Shown: in pieces, positions 20,917 through 30,107 of the stretch
How positions within the stretch are numbered: the stretch's first letter is position 1
Layout of the letters: each line of letters starts with the position of its first letter
Assembly (NCBI RefSeq): GCF_019599045.1
Contig: NZ_CP080623.1
Coordinates: forward strand, 208,501 to 272,500
Direction of reading: 5' to 3'
Length of the DNA stretch: 64,000 nucleotides
Origin: Roseovarius sp. SCSIO 43702
GTDB lineage: Bacteria > Pseudomonadota > Alphaproteobacteria > Rhodobacterales > Rhodobacteraceae
Made by a program: the position numbers and the translations under genes
The notes under the pieces: model-generated
The model's database searches: none
Told to the model about the DNA's origin: nothing
The model's input: only the letters and a program-made list of their open reading frames with translations

Positions 20917-21387
20917 TCACGCGGGCTTTTCCGTATTGCTGAAAATCACCACACCGAGTGCGCCGGCAAACACGGCAATATCGGCAACGTTGAACGCGTA
21001 AGGGTTCTCGAAGCCGCAGCATGACATGTTGAGGAAGTCGGCGACTGCACCGTAGAGGACCCGGTCCACCACGTTGCCCAGCGCGCCTCCGATCAGCAGG
21101 CCGGCGGCAATTTTCTGCCATTTCCCGGCCGGATCGTGATGAACCCACCACAGGACCGAGGCCGAGATCACGAGCGCCACGAGGATCAGAACCCAGCGGG
21201 TAAGATCGGAGTCGCCGGACAGCAGTCCGAAATTGATCCCGTAGTTCCAGGCCATGCGGAAATTGATGAAAGGCGGGAAGACGTCGATCGAACCCAGCCG
21301 ATCGAGGTTCATCACGTGGACCACGATGTATTTCGTCACCTGGTCGAGAAGGAAGGTGATGAATCCGGCCCAGAAGACGAGGCGCAT
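20917..21387 (-). CDS. lspA: Lipoprotein signal peptidase LspA
   Basis: Inner-membrane aspartyl protease that removes signal peptides from prolipoproteins. 156 aa, four hydrophobic segments. Conserved motifs: DQVTKY near the start, [19 protein letters not shown], and the catalytic Asp pair D117 (VADFL) and D136 (NVAD). GAGGAG is 6 nt before the ATG at 21387. Lies 11 bp after purH. Confidence 0.95.
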   Translation of the reverse strand: MRLVFWAGFITFLLDQVTKYIVVHVMNLDRLGSIDVFPPFINFRMAWNYGINFGLLSGDSDLTRWVLILVALVISASVLWWVHHDPAGKWQKIAAGLLIGGALGNVVDRVLYGAVADFLNMSCCGFENPYAFNVADIAVFAGALGVVIFSNTEKPA

Positions 21388-21398
21388 CGTGGTTCTCC

Positions 21399-22994
21399 TC
21401 AGTGGCGGAAGTGGCGCATACCGGTCAGAACGACCGCGAGGCCCGCCTCGTCGGCGGCGGCGATGACCTCGTCGTCGCGCATCGATCCGCCGGGCTGAAT
21501 GACGGCGCGGGCGCCGGCTTCGGCGGCGGTGAGAAGGCCATCGGCGAAGGGGAAGAAGGCATCCGACGCAACGACCGAGCCACGGGTGAGCGGATGGGCA
21601 AGCCCCAGCGCCTCGGCCATGTCCTCGGCCTTGCGGGCTGCGATGCGGCAACTGTCGACGCGGCTCATCTGACCTGCGCCGATCCCCACCGTGGCACCGT
21701 CGTTGACATAGACGATGGCGTTCGATTTCACGTGTTTCGCGACCTTCCAGGCAAAAAGCATATCGGCGACCTGCTCGTCCGAAGGGGCGCGTTTCGTCAC
21801 AATCTTGAGATCGTTCCCGGTGATCACGCCGTTATCCTTGTCCTGCACGAGATACCCGCCCGCAACCTGGCGCACGGTCTGCATCGCGCTTTCGGGATCG
21901 GCCAGAGTTTCGGTGGTGAGGAGGCGCAGGTTTTTCTTGGAGGCGAAAACGCTCTTGGCATCTGCATCCGCGCCGGGCGCGATCACCACCTCAGTGAAGA
22001 TGCGGCAGATCTCTTCGGCGGTTTCGCCGTCGAGCGGATGGTTGAGCGCGATGATGCCGCCGAAGGCCGAGGTGCGATCGCAGTCGAAGGCGCGGGTATA
22101 AGCCTCTTTCAACGTTGCACCGCGGGCCACGCCACACGGGTTGGCATGTTTGATAATCGCGCAGACGGGCCCTTGGGCGGGGTCGAATTCACTCACCAGT
22201 TCGAAGGCCGCGTCGGTGTCGTTGATGTTGTTGTAGCTCAGCTCCTTGCCCTGGTGCTGGACTGCGGTGGCGACGCCGGGCCGATCCGAACCGTCGAGAT
22301 AGAACGCTGCTTTCTGATGCGGGTTCTCGCCGTAGCGCAGCGTGTCGGCAAGGCGGCCCGAAAATGTCTTGCGGCGTGGTGCCTGGTTCGCCTGTTGGTC
22401 CGCCATCCAGGTCGACACGGCCGAGTCGTAGGCGGCCGTGCGCGAATAGGCCGTCATGGCGAGATACTGGCGGAAGGCCAGCGTGGTCTGTCCGTCATGC
22501 GCGCGTAGTTCGTCGAGCAGCGGCTCGTAATCCTCGACGTCGACCACGGTCGTCACGAAACCGTGGTTCTTGGCCGCCGCCCGGATCATGGCCGGGCCCC
22601 CTATGTCGATATTCTCGATGCAGGTCTCGTAATCCGCGCCCTTCGCGACCGTCTGCTCGAAGGGGTAGAGATTGACCACCAAGAGGTCGATGGGCGCAAT
22701 GTCGTGGGCTTCCATCGCGGCCGCGTGATCCTTGTCGTCGCGCAAGGCGAGAAGACCGCCATGCACCTTCGGATGAAGCGTCTTGACCCTGCCATCCATC
22801 ATTTCAGGGAAGCCGGTGAGGTCTGCCACATCGCGCACCTCGAGGCCCGCCTCGCGCAGCGTCTTCGCGCTTCCTCCGGTGCTCACGAGATCCACCCCCA
22901 TTTCCGAGAGAGCGCGGCCGAGATCGACGAGGCCGGTTTTGTCGGAGACGGAGAGCAACGCGCGCTTGACCGGCGCAAGATCGGGATGGGGCAT
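21399..22994 (-). CDS. purH: Bifunctional AICAR formyltransferase/IMP cyclohydrolase PurH
   Basis: Last two steps of IMP synthesis. 531 aa. The N-terminal cyclohydrolase domain ([34 protein letters not shown]) and the C-terminal transformylase domain ([35 protein letters not shown]) are both intact. The ATG at 22994 follows GGAA; a TTG at 23000 just upstream is unlikely. Follows the heparinase-like gene with 6 bp in between. Confidence 0.97.
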   Translation of the reverse strand: MPHPDLAPVKRALLSVSDKTGLVDLGRALSEMGVDLVSTGGSAKTLREAGLEVRDVADLTGFPEMMDGRVKTLHPKVHGGLLALRDDKDHAAAMEAHDIAPIDLLVVNLYPFEQTVAKGADYETCIENIDIGGPAMIRAAAKNHGFVTTVVDVEDYEPLLDELRAHDGQTTLAFRQYLAMTAYSRTAAYDSAVSTWMADQQANQAPRRKTFSGRLADTLRYGENPHQKAAFYLDGSDRPGVATAVQHQGKELSYNNINDTDAAFELVSEFDPAQGPVCAIIKHANPCGVARGATLKEAYTRAFDCDRTSAFGGIIALNHPLDGETAEEICRIFTEVVIAPGADADAKSVFASKKNLRLLTTETLADPESAMQTVRQVAGGYLVQDKDNGVITGNDLKIVTKRAPSDEQVADMLFAWKVAKHVKSNAIVYVNDGATVGIGAGQMSRVDSCRIAARKAEDMAEALGLAHPLTRGSVVASDAFFPFADGLLTAAEAGARAVIQPGGSMRDDEVIAAADEAGLAVVLTGMRHFRH

Positions 22995-23000
22995 GGTCAA

Positions 23001-24767
23001 CTATTCCTGTTTCGTCTTGTCGTCCGGGTCTTCGACCGCCGAAATCGGATTGTCCAGCGAAACGTCGCGGATGCCGATGGGTGTATCCTGTGCCTTGGCC
23101 AAGGACCATCTCGTTCGCGTCGCATATTCCATGGCGCGCCCAGAGAGGACAATCTGTTTCGTTGCGCGGGGTCTCAGCCGGGATTTCTCGAGATAGACGC
23201 TTGGCGCAATCTTCATCTCGACGGGCCCGTCGGACCGGAAGATCCAGATCTCACCGCTCTTGAGCGCGATCGAGATGGCATTGCCGCCCATGTCCATCGT
23301 GGCATCCGCGTCGGGATGAAGGTGAAACCTGATGTCAAAGCGCAGGCCCTTGAGCCCGTCCGCGTCGAGGGCCTCGTCGAATCGAGACTGCGCAGGCTTG
23401 TCGAGCGCGATGAGCATATCCTCGCCCGCAATGCCCCGGCCATCGAAGGTCATGTCGAGACTTCTCGCGTGGGTGAGGCCGTACCGTTGCAGGTATCCGT
23501 CATGCGCGCCTTCGAAATGCAGACCGTCGCTCGCCTGGCGTGTTTCGATGGGCACATTGGTGGGACCGGAGACAAGCCAGTCCTGCCTGTGGCCCTCGGG
23601 GCCGAGGCGCGCGCTCGATTCCCCGGCAAGAACCAGCGTCGAATGCGATGGAGTCGCGCGCCCGGCGCGGCGCCAATCCGCGCCGAAGCTGTGACCCGAG
23701 CCGCAGTTCACCACCATGGGACGCCGCCCCGATGTAAGCTCGAACGCCAATGTCGACGCGTGGGCCCCCGCCGAGGCCGGGCCGCTCGGCGGCGCGCTTG
23801 CGTCGATGATTATGGTGGTCCGGCCGGCGCTCATTCGCGCGAACCCCATCGCCAAACCATCAGGCGCACGCGTCTTGATTCCGCTCGATGCCAGGGCCGC
23901 GTCCAGCCGCCCCTCGAGGCCGCGGCCGCCGCCATGGAACCGAGCAAGCCCTCCGTCGGCATGGCGCAACGTGCGAAGCGTCGGGGCAATGCGCTCGATC
24001 GCGCGCCGATGCGGCTCTGGCGGGGCGTCCCCAGCTTCTTCGAGCGCCATCGCGGCCCATGTAAGCAGCGTGAAGATGTCGAGCAGATCCTCCGGATTGC
24101 GCGACGGAAGCAGGCCCATCTGCGAGATTTCGGCGTCACATTCCCGCGCGAGCGCGTCTTTCGCAGGTCCGACGACCTCGCCCATGCCTTCGAGCGAGAG
24201 CCCGGCATAGAGCAGGCCGGTAAGGGCCTCGATCCGCGAAAGGCCAGGCCGGGCAGCATGCCACCGCTTGCGCAGGAACCGGGCCTGCTGTCCGAGAGAG
24301 CGCAGAAAGGCGTCCGATTTCCGGGATTCGAGACCCCGCATGATGAAAAAAGCGTGACTGATCCAGCGGATCATCCGACGTCCGGCCAGATCGGGCGTCC
24401 AGCCCGGCCCCGAGCCGCCACCATATTTGCGTGTCCATTCGAAGATCCAGGTCTGAGCCTTCTCGCGCGCAAGCGTGTCACCCGTCGCGGCCAGATCGTC
24501 GAGCCATACGAATCCGTGCAGCTCTTCCGCGAAGTAGCGATCCGGCGGATCGAGATCCCAGATGTCCGTGCCGGGAGACTGGATAAATTGTCCGGCGAAC
24601 AGGAAATTTCCCGCGCAGAGCTGCCGTCCGCGCGCGAAACTTCCGATCGTCCGCGGCTCAGGTTGGGAGAGGAAGGCCGTCGCGGGGCTGGCGAGGGCCG
24701 CACGGCGCGCGGCCAGTCGGTTCATGAATTGCGCCCAGCGCGCGGATATTTCCCGGGACGTCCACAT
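23001..24767 (-). CDS. Heparinase II/III family protein
   Basis: 588 aa, alpha/alpha-toroid N-terminal domain followed by the heparinase II/III-like beta-sandwich (GRRPMVVNCGSGHSFGADWRRAGRATPSHSTL is the conserved core). No signal peptide is obvious. Despite the name, homologues at this locus (next to purH and rsmB) are widespread in Rhodobacterales that do not use heparin; a role in polysaccharide turnover is inferred. Start ATG at 24767; a later ATG at 24725 (MNRLAARR) is possible. Confidence 0.88.
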   Translation of the reverse strand: MWTSREISARWAQFMNRLAARRAALASPATAFLSQPEPRTIGSFARGRQLCAGNFLFAGQFIQSPGTDIWDLDPPDRYFAEELHGFVWLDDLAATGDTLAREKAQTWIFEWTRKYGGGSGPGWTPDLAGRRMIRWISHAFFIMRGLESRKSDAFLRSLGQQARFLRKRWHAARPGLSRIEALTGLLYAGLSLEGMGEVVGPAKDALARECDAEISQMGLLPSRNPEDLLDIFTLLTWAAMALEEAGDAPPEPHRRAIERIAPTLRTLRHADGGLARFHGGGRGLEGRLDAALASSGIKTRAPDGLAMGFARMSAGRTTIIIDASAPPSGPASAGAHASTLAFELTSGRRPMVVNCGSGHSFGADWRRAGRATPSHSTLVLAGESSARLGPEGHRQDWLVSGPTNVPIETRQASDGLHFEGAHDGYLQRYGLTHARSLDMTFDGRGIAGEDMLIALDKPAQSRFDEALDADGLKGLRFDIRFHLHPDADATMDMGGNAISIALKSGEIWIFRSDGPVEMKIAPSVYLEKSRLRPRATKQIVLSGRAMEYATRTRWSLAKAQDTPIGIRDVSLDNPISAVEDPDDKTKQE

Positions 24768-24809
24768 CAACCATGCTCAGTGCGCTCTTGGCGGCGCGAA
24801 TTTTCGTGG

Positions 24810-24815
24810 ACTATA
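24810..24815 (-). promoter_or_regulatory. Candidate -10 box for the heparinase-purH-lspA operon
   Basis: TATAGT on the minus strand, about 40 bp before the heparinase-like start in the 82-bp gap after rsmB. No matching -35 box at good spacing, so support is modest. Confidence 0.35.
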
Positions 24816-24849
24816 CACTTGGGGTCTCGGCAAGTCACCGCCTAAGGCG

Positions 24850-26118
24850 TCACCGGCGAAGAAGCGCCATGTAGAAGCCGTCCATGCCGCCCCGATCGGG
24901 CCAGTAATCCGGTCGAAGGCGCACCCCCCCCTCCTCGGTGATCCAGCTCGGGTCGATGCCCGGCAGGTTCAGCGCCTCGCGGTCCGTGCGCAAACCCGGG
25001 TGACGTGCGATCGCCTCGTCGATCTGGCACTCGCCTTCGTCCGGGAGCAAGGAACAGGTGCAGAAGAGAAGCCGCCCCTCCGGCTTCAGCAGCGACAAGG
25101 CATGGTTGATCATTGCCGCCTGGAGGGCGATCAGCGAGTCGATCTCGTCACCAGTCCTGGCATGGGGAAGGTCTGGATGCCGACGAATGGTGCCGGTCGC
25201 CGAGCAAGGCGCGTCGAGCAGAATCGCGTCATATGGGCCGTCTTCGTGAGCAAGGGCATCCTCGACACGACAATCGGCCTCGAGGTTCGTGCGTTTCAGG
25301 TTCTCGATTACCCGCGCCATCCGGTCCTGCGAGATATCGAGGGCCGTGACCCTCGCGCCACTCGCCGCAAGCTGCATCGTCTTTCCGCCGGGGGCCGCGC
25401 AGAGATCGAGCACACGCTCGCCCTCCTGCGCGGCAAGGATGCGCGCCGGAAGCGCGGCTGCCGCGTCCTGTACCCACCAATCACCCGTGTCGTAGCCCGC
25501 CATTGCGGATACCTGTCCGGGTGTGTCGATGCGTATGGAGCCGGTCGGAAGCACGGTGCCGCCTGTAAGGTCCGCCACGGCGCCTGCATCGCTCTTGGCG
25601 GTCAGGTCCAAGGGAGCACCCGCGAGATGCGCGGCCTCCATCGCCGCCACGGCGCCGGGCCCGTAGGCCGCGATGAGCGGGCGGCGCAGCCAGTCGGGAA
25701 GACGGGGCGTGCGAAGATCGTTCCAGGAGCGAGGCGCCTCGACCGCGATCTTTCGCAGAACGGCATTGACGAGGCTCTTGTAATTCGCGCCGCGTTTGAA
25801 ACCGGCGGCAAGCGTCACCGCCTCGCCCACGACGCCATGCGCATCGCCGCCGTGCGCCAACTCGACCGTGGCCACGCGCAGGATGTTCCTGATGTGAAGG
25901 GGCGGCTTGCGTCTTACGTGGCGGGAAATGAGGCGGTCGGCGCGTTCCAGTCCGCGCAAGGTCTCGAGCGTCAGCCGCTGAGCACGCGCGCGCCCCTCTG
26001 GCGGGAGCCGGTCGAGCCCGCCGCGCGCCAGTATATCGGCGAGCATGCGATGTTCGCCCATGACCTGATCCATGAGCCAGACAGCGCTTTTTCTTGCGGA
26101 AGCGGGGGGCGTGGCCAT
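24850..26118 (-). CDS. rsmB: 16S rRNA cytosine methyltransferase, RsmB family
   Basis: 422 aa. An N-terminal NusB-like RNA-binding domain (RKSAVWLMDQVM, ANYKSLVNAVLRK) and a C-terminal RsmB/NOP2 SAM domain with LDLCAAPGGKTMQLA, DAPCSATGTIRRHPD (motif IV Cys) and CTCSLLPDEGE (motif VI, nucleophilic Cys). Expected to make m5C967 in 16S rRNA. AAGGAG precedes the ATG at 26118; the frame is open to 26301 but the extension overlaps the divergent gene. Divergent from the SDHAF4-like gene. Confidence 0.93.
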   Translation of the reverse strand: MATPPASARKSAVWLMDQVMGEHRMLADILARGGLDRLPPEGRARAQRLTLETLRGLERADRLISRHVRRKPPLHIRNILRVATVELAHGGDAHGVVGEAVTLAAGFKRGANYKSLVNAVLRKIAVEAPRSWNDLRTPRLPDWLRRPLIAAYGPGAVAAMEAAHLAGAPLDLTAKSDAGAVADLTGGTVLPTGSIRIDTPGQVSAMAGYDTGDWWVQDAAAALPARILAAQEGERVLDLCAAPGGKTMQLAASGARVTALDISQDRMARVIENLKRTNLEADCRVEDALAHEDGPYDAILLDAPCSATGTIRRHPDLPHARTGDEIDSLIALQAAMINHALSLLKPEGRLLFCTCSLLPDEGECQIDEAIARHPGLRTDREALNLPGIDPSWITEEGGVRLRPDYWPDRGGMDGFYMALLRR

Positions 26119-26129
26119 GCCGCGGCTCC

Positions 26130-26157
26130 TTGAATGCGGACAGTGGATGCCTATAAC
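26130..26157 (+). promoter_or_regulatory. Promoter of the DUF1674 gene
   Basis: TTGAAT (26130-26135), 16 bp, TATAAC (26152-26157); start about 20 nt before the ATG at 26183. Located in the 64-bp divergent gap with rsmB. Confidence 0.5.
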
Positions 26158-26182
26158 AAGAACAGGAATCCGACGGAAGCGA

Positions 26183-26365
26183 ATGATGGACGAGAAAACG
26201 GAACTGCCCCCCGCGGCCAAACGCGCCCTCGCCGAAGCCGAGGAGCGCCGTCGCCTGATCGAGAAACAGGCCGCGCTGCCGAAGGAACTCGGCGGCCGCA
26301 AGGAGGGCCTCGAGCCGGTTCGCTACGGGGACTGGGAGAAGAAGGGCCTTGCCGTAGATTTCTAG
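26183..26365 (+). CDS. DUF1674 protein, SDHAF4-like
   Basis: 60 aa. The C-terminal block ELGGRKEGLEPVRYGDWEKKGLAVDF matches the succinate dehydrogenase assembly factor 4 family (DUF1674), whose mitochondrial members help insert FAD-containing SdhA into complex II. The N-terminal part is a charged helix. Two tandem ATGs (26183, 26186). No sdh genes are in the window; a role in complex II assembly is inferred from the family. Confidence 0.9.
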   Translation: MMDEKTELPPAAKRALAEAEERRRLIEKQAALPKELGGRKEGLEPVRYGDWEKKGLAVDF

Positions 26366-26381
26366 GCCGCTTCCCGCCAGA

Positions 26382-26735
26382 TCATTTCAGGACGAGATCG
26401 GCGAATTCACCCTTGCCCCGGTCCGATATGAACCGAAGCGTATTGCCTTGCACCGCGACGGCTTGGCAGTTCGCGCCAAGATCCTTCCCGCCCCAGTAGA
26501 GATCGCGGCAGAAATATCCGGATTTCCACATCCAGTCGCCGCTGACGTCGCGACCGAAGGCGCGCCCGCGGATATCTCCGCCCGGCGTGACGACGAGGTT
26601 GATACCGAAGCGGGTCAGGTTGCGCCCCTGGATCAATGAGACGAAACGCGCCTTGTCATTGATCTTCGTGAAGTTTTCGGCGAACACGGGACTGGTGAAG
26701 CCGAGTGCGGTGACGATTGCCAGAACTATACGCAT
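26382..26735 (-). CDS. Small secreted protein of unknown function
   Basis: 117 aa with a signal peptide (MRIVLAIVTALGFTSPVFA). The mature part is compact and beta-rich, with two cysteines (YFCRDLYWGG, GANCQAVAVQG) that could form a disulfide and several Gly-Asp turns. Convergent with the DUF1674 gene, 16 bp apart. Some databases label relatives 'dihydrodipicolinate reductase', apparently because of nearby dapB; nothing in the sequence supports that. Confidence 0.75.
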   Translation of the reverse strand: MRIVLAIVTALGFTSPVFAENFTKINDKARFVSLIQGRNLTRFGINLVVTPGGDIRGRAFGRDVSGDWMWKSGYFCRDLYWGGKDLGANCQAVAVQGNTLRFISDRGKGEFADLVLK

Positions 26736-26841
26736 GGGGTTTTCCCTCTTTTACACCTGACTTGTCTACGGCGGACGGCTCGAACCGGATCAGTTTGGGA
26801 CCTCTAGGTCAGGCTGGTGATGCAACGTGGAGGTTCTCGGG

Positions 26842-27981
26842 ATGCTCGGCAATTTGCCCGAATTCAGGCTGGAGACCCATTTCTCGAAATGGGAATTCAA
26901 GGCGAAGTACCATCTGACCGCGTCGGATGCCGAAAGCATGTCCCTGCCCGAGCTCCTGGCGATGGCCTCGGAAAGCGACCGGAAAGCGTTCGAGACGATG
27001 TGGCTTGGCTACACCGAGACCTGGGGTGCGCCCGACCTACGGGAGGCGATCGCGAAGACCTACCTAGATCAGTCCACGGATAACGTTCTGTGTTTCGCCG
27101 GTGCGAGCGAAGGGATCTTCGCGGCAAACGCCGTTCTTTTGGAAGCGGGGGATCACGCGATCGTCGTCACTCCGAATTACCAGTCGCACGAAACGCTGCC
27201 CAGCCAGATATGCGAGGTGACGGCGGTGCCGCTCGACCCCGATGACGGCTGGTCGCTCGACATAGATCGCGTGCGTGACGCCATCCGGCCCAACACGAAG
27301 CTCGTGACGATCAATTTCCCGCATAATCCGACCGGTGCCATACTGGAGCCCGATCGTTACATGGCTCTCATCGAGCTTTGCCGTCAGCACGGGATCTGGA
27401 TCCTGCACGACGAGATATTTCACGGACTTGGTCCCAGCGACGCCGTGCACCTTCCCCTTGTCGCCGACGAATACGAACGCGGCCTGTCGCTCGGCGTGAT
27501 GTCGAAATCCTATGGCCTTCCCGGGTTGAGGATCGGTTGGATCGCATGCCGGGACCAGGCCGTGCTGCGCCGAATGGAACGGCTCAAGCACTATCTGTCG
27601 ATCTGCAATTCGGGGCCGAGCGAACGGCTTGCGGTCATCGCGTTGAAGAACCGCGACGCGATACTGTCCCGAAACTGCGCCATCGTGGATGAGAACCTGC
27701 CAAAGCTCGAAGCCTTCTTCGCGCGCTACCCCGATCTCTTCGAATGGCGAAGGCCCGACGGGTCATGCATGGCCTTTCCGCGCTACCTGGGCCGCGATGG
27801 TGTCGAAGCCTTCGCGAAATCGCTTGTCGAGGAGGCGGGTGTTCTGCTTCTGCCGTCGACGATCTATTCCTCGGAGCTGAGCGAGACCCCCGCAGATCGC
27901 TTCAGGATCGGCGTCGGTCGTCGGGGAATGGACGAGGGTCTTGCAGCCATGGATGCGCATCTGCGCCGGAACAGGGCCTGA
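26842..27981 (+). CDS. Class I/II PLP-dependent aminotransferase
   Basis: 379 aa. Fold-type I landmarks: NPTG at residues 162-165, DE at 190-191, and the PLP lysine K222 in MSKSYGLPGLRIGW. The TETWGAPDLREAIAKTY and GASEGIFAANAVLL segments place it in the general aspartate/tyrosine-type group, closest in flavour to capreomycidine synthase-like enzymes; substrate unknown. GGAGG lies 8 nt before the ATG at 26842, better than the GTG at 26827. Convergent with dapB, 2 bp between the stops. Confidence 0.88.
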   Translation: MLGNLPEFRLETHFSKWEFKAKYHLTASDAESMSLPELLAMASESDRKAFETMWLGYTETWGAPDLREAIAKTYLDQSTDNVLCFAGASEGIFAANAVLLEAGDHAIVVTPNYQSHETLPSQICEVTAVPLDPDDGWSLDIDRVRDAIRPNTKLVTINFPHNPTGAILEPDRYMALIELCRQHGIWILHDEIFHGLGPSDAVHLPLVADEYERGLSLGVMSKSYGLPGLRIGWIACRDQAVLRRMERLKHYLSICNSGPSERLAVIALKNRDAILSRNCAIVDENLPKLEAFFARYPDLFEWRRPDGSCMAFPRYLGRDGVEAFAKSLVEEAGVLLLPSTIYSSELSETPADRFRIGVGRRGMDEGLAAMDAHLRRNRA

Positions 27982-27990
27982 TTTCAGGCC
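27975..27990. repeat. Inverted repeat over both stop codons of convergent genes
   Basis: GGCCTGA (27975-27981), TT, TCAGGCC (27984-27990): a perfect 7-bp inverted repeat whose two arms contain the TGA codons of the aminotransferase and of dapB. It could form a short hairpin at the 3' end of either mRNA, but no T-run follows. Confidence 0.6.
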
Positions 27991-28796
27991 AGGCCGAGCA
28001 CGTCCGTCATGTCGAATGCTCCGGGTCCCCGCCCGATGCCCCAAAGGGCTGCCTTGAGGGCGCCGCGCGCGAAGATGCCACGGTCGGTCGCGATGTGACG
28101 CAGCACGATCCGCTCACCCTTGGCCGCGAAGAGGACGTCATGCTCTCCGACGATGTCGCCGCCGCGGATGGCCGAGAAGCCGATGTCGCCGCGCCGCCGC
28201 TTTCCCGTCATGCCATCGCGCCCCCGGTCCGCTGCCGTTTCGAGCGACACCCGCCGTCCTTCGGCCGCCGCCTGTCCCAGCATCAGGGCAGTCCCCGAAG
28301 GGGCGTCGACCTTCTGGTTGTGATGGGATTCGATGATCTCGATGTCGAACTCGTCATCGAGGGCTTCCGCGACCTTGCGCGTCAACTGCACGAGAAGATT
28401 CACACCGAGGCTCATGTTGCCGGCACGGATGATCGTCGCGTGACGCGCGGCGGCATCGATCTTTGCGATATCCTGCTCGGTCAGGCCGGTCGTACCGATG
28501 ACGTGCACGATGCGCGCCTGCGCGGCAAGCTCGGCGTATTCCAGCGTTGCTGCGGGGGCGGTGAAATCGATGATGGCCTGCGCGGTGGCGAAGGGTTCGA
28601 GCGGATCGTCCGTCACCGTCACGCCAAGCGCCTGACCGCCCATCGCGACGCCCAGGTCCTTGCCGATCCACGGATGCCCTTTTCGCTCGACGGCGCCCGA
28701 AATGCGGGCCCCGTCGCTGGCGTTTACTGTATGGGCCAGCATTTGCCCCATGCGCCCGGATGCGCCCACGATTACGATGCCTGGAAGGTCGGCCAT
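27984..28796 (-). CDS. dapB: 4-hydroxy-tetrahydrodipicolinate reductase DapB
   Basis: NAD(P)H-dependent step of lysine and diaminopimelate synthesis. 270 aa. Nucleotide-binding GASGRMG at residues 11-17; catalytic signature [15 protein letters not shown] with H158/H159 and K162. AGGAG precedes the ATG at 28796. Divergent from rbfA with 82 bp between starts. Confidence 0.97.
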   Translation of the reverse strand: MADLPGIVIVGASGRMGQMLAHTVNASDGARISGAVERKGHPWIGKDLGVAMGGQALGVTVTDDPLEPFATAQAIIDFTAPAATLEYAELAAQARIVHVIGTTGLTEQDIAKIDAAARHATIIRAGNMSLGVNLLVQLTRKVAEALDDEFDIEIIESHHNQKVDAPSGTALMLGQAAAEGRRVSLETAADRGRDGMTGKRRRGDIGFSAIRGGDIVGEHDVLFAAKGERIVLRHIATDRGIFARGALKAALWGIGRGPGAFDMTDVLGLA

Positions 28797-28878
28797 GCGA
28801 AACTCCTGTTCACTGACACTTCCATAGCGTCGTGCGAGCGGCTTGGCAAAGATGGCGCGACGCCTTAGATGGAAACGC

Positions 28879-29274
28879 ATGGCCAAGAACAAGTTCCAAG
28901 ACGGGCCCGGCCCCTCCCAGCGTCAGCTTCGTGTCGGCGAACTCATCCGCCGGACGCTTTCCGAAGTGTTGATGCGAGGTGATATTCACGATCCCGATCT
29001 CAACCGGTATTCCGTCACGGTCGGCGAAGTGCGCACCTCGCCCGATCTCAAGATCGCGACCGCCTACGTGCTTCCACTGGGGGGCAAGGGGCAGGACGAG
29101 ATCGTCGGTCTGCTTGCCCGCAACCAGGGAGAATTGCGGCGCATCATCGGACAGAAACTTGCGCTCAAGTTCGCGCCGGAGCTGAGGTTTCGCCTGGACG
29201 AGACCTTTGACAAGATGGACGAGGCGCGACGGCTTTTCGAGAAAGACGACGTGCGCCGTGATACCGAGGATTAG
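28879..29274 (+). CDS. rbfA: Ribosome-binding factor RbfA
   Basis: Cold-shock-linked 30S maturation factor with a KH-type fold. 131 aa. Conserved [17 protein letters not shown] start, the [14 protein letters not shown] strand and the [18 protein letters not shown] end. In most bacteria it follows infB directly; here infB is more than 21 kb away. The following gene's start lies inside its 3' end. Confidence 0.95.
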   Translation: MAKNKFQDGPGPSQRQLRVGELIRRTLSEVLMRGDIHDPDLNRYSVTVGEVRTSPDLKIATAYVLPLGGKGQDEIVGLLARNQGELRRIIGQKLALKFAPELRFRLDETFDKMDEARRLFEKDDVRRDTED

Positions 29275-30007
29275 CGCTGCACTGGTGGCGATGATCTGCG
29301 CCACCACGCCGGCTCTGGCGGTCGATTGCGACCGCATCAGGATGGAACCGGACGGGCTTGGCTTTACCTACTGCGAAGTCGATGCGAGCAATGAGGACAT
29401 TCGCGTTTTCCACGCGAATGAGGCTGGCGAAGTGCTCGGAAGTTTCCCCTCTGTCGAAGCGATGCTGGCCGAGGCAGGTGGCCGCCTCTCCTTCGCGATG
29501 AATGCCGGGATGTATCACAACGACCTGTCACCCGTCGGGCTCTATATCGAGAACGGGCGCCAGAAGATGCGGCTCGTGACGTCGAAGGGTCCGGGGAATT
29601 TTGGGCTTCTGCCGAATGGCGTACTGTGCGTGCGCGAGGGCCGTGCCGACGTGATCGAAAGCCTGCGTTTCGAGCGTGAGGCCACGGATTGTGAGCATGC
29701 CACGCAGTCGGGACCGATGCTCGTCATTGATGGGGAGTTGCATCCCCGCTTCCTGAAGGACGGGGATAGCAAATACATCCGCAACGGCGTCGGCACCTCG
29801 GCCGATGGCAAGCGGGCGGTCTTCGTAATCTCGGATGAGCGGGTCAACTTCCACACTTTCGGTCGATTCTTCAGGGATACGCTGAACCTTCCCAACGCGC
29901 TTTACTTCGACGGAAAGGTTTCGCGGCTCTACGCGCCACAACTCGATCGTCATGATCGCGGCTTTCCGATGGGTCCGATCGTTGGGGTGGTCGAGCCGCT
30001 CGACTGA
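29258..30007 (+). CDS. Exported phosphodiester glycosidase (NAGPA)-like protein
   Basis: 249 aa from a GTG at 29258, which overlaps rbfA by 17 bp; this start gives a good signal peptide ([21 protein letters not shown]). The mature part has the family's [48 protein letters not shown] and [18 protein letters not shown] blocks. Relatives remove alpha-N-acetylglucosamine-1-phosphodiester caps or bind polysaccharides; the substrate here is unknown. The ribosome site is weak, as in a translationally coupled gene. Confidence 0.82.
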   Translation: MIPRISAALVAMICATTPALAVDCDRIRMEPDGLGFTYCEVDASNEDIRVFHANEAGEVLGSFPSVEAMLAEAGGRLSFAMNAGMYHNDLSPVGLYIENGRQKMRLVTSKGPGNFGLLPNGVLCVREGRADVIESLRFEREATDCEHATQSGPMLVIDGELHPRFLKDGDSKYIRNGVGTSADGKRAVFVISDERVNFHTFGRFFRDTLNLPNALYFDGKVSRLYAPQLDRHDRGFPMGPIVGVVEPLD

Positions 30008-30107
30008 AACATCACCAGTGCAGCGCCTCCTCTCGGCTGACTGGATCGGCGGAGACGGCACTCTATCTAGCCAACGACTGGAAAAGTTGCAGGGCGGTGC
30101 AGGGCGC

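Noticed and set aside
26382-26735. Annotation of the small secreted protein as dihydrodipicolinate reductase
   Set aside because: It lacks a nucleotide-binding motif and the [11 protein letters not shown] signature; the real DapB is encoded at 27984-28796.
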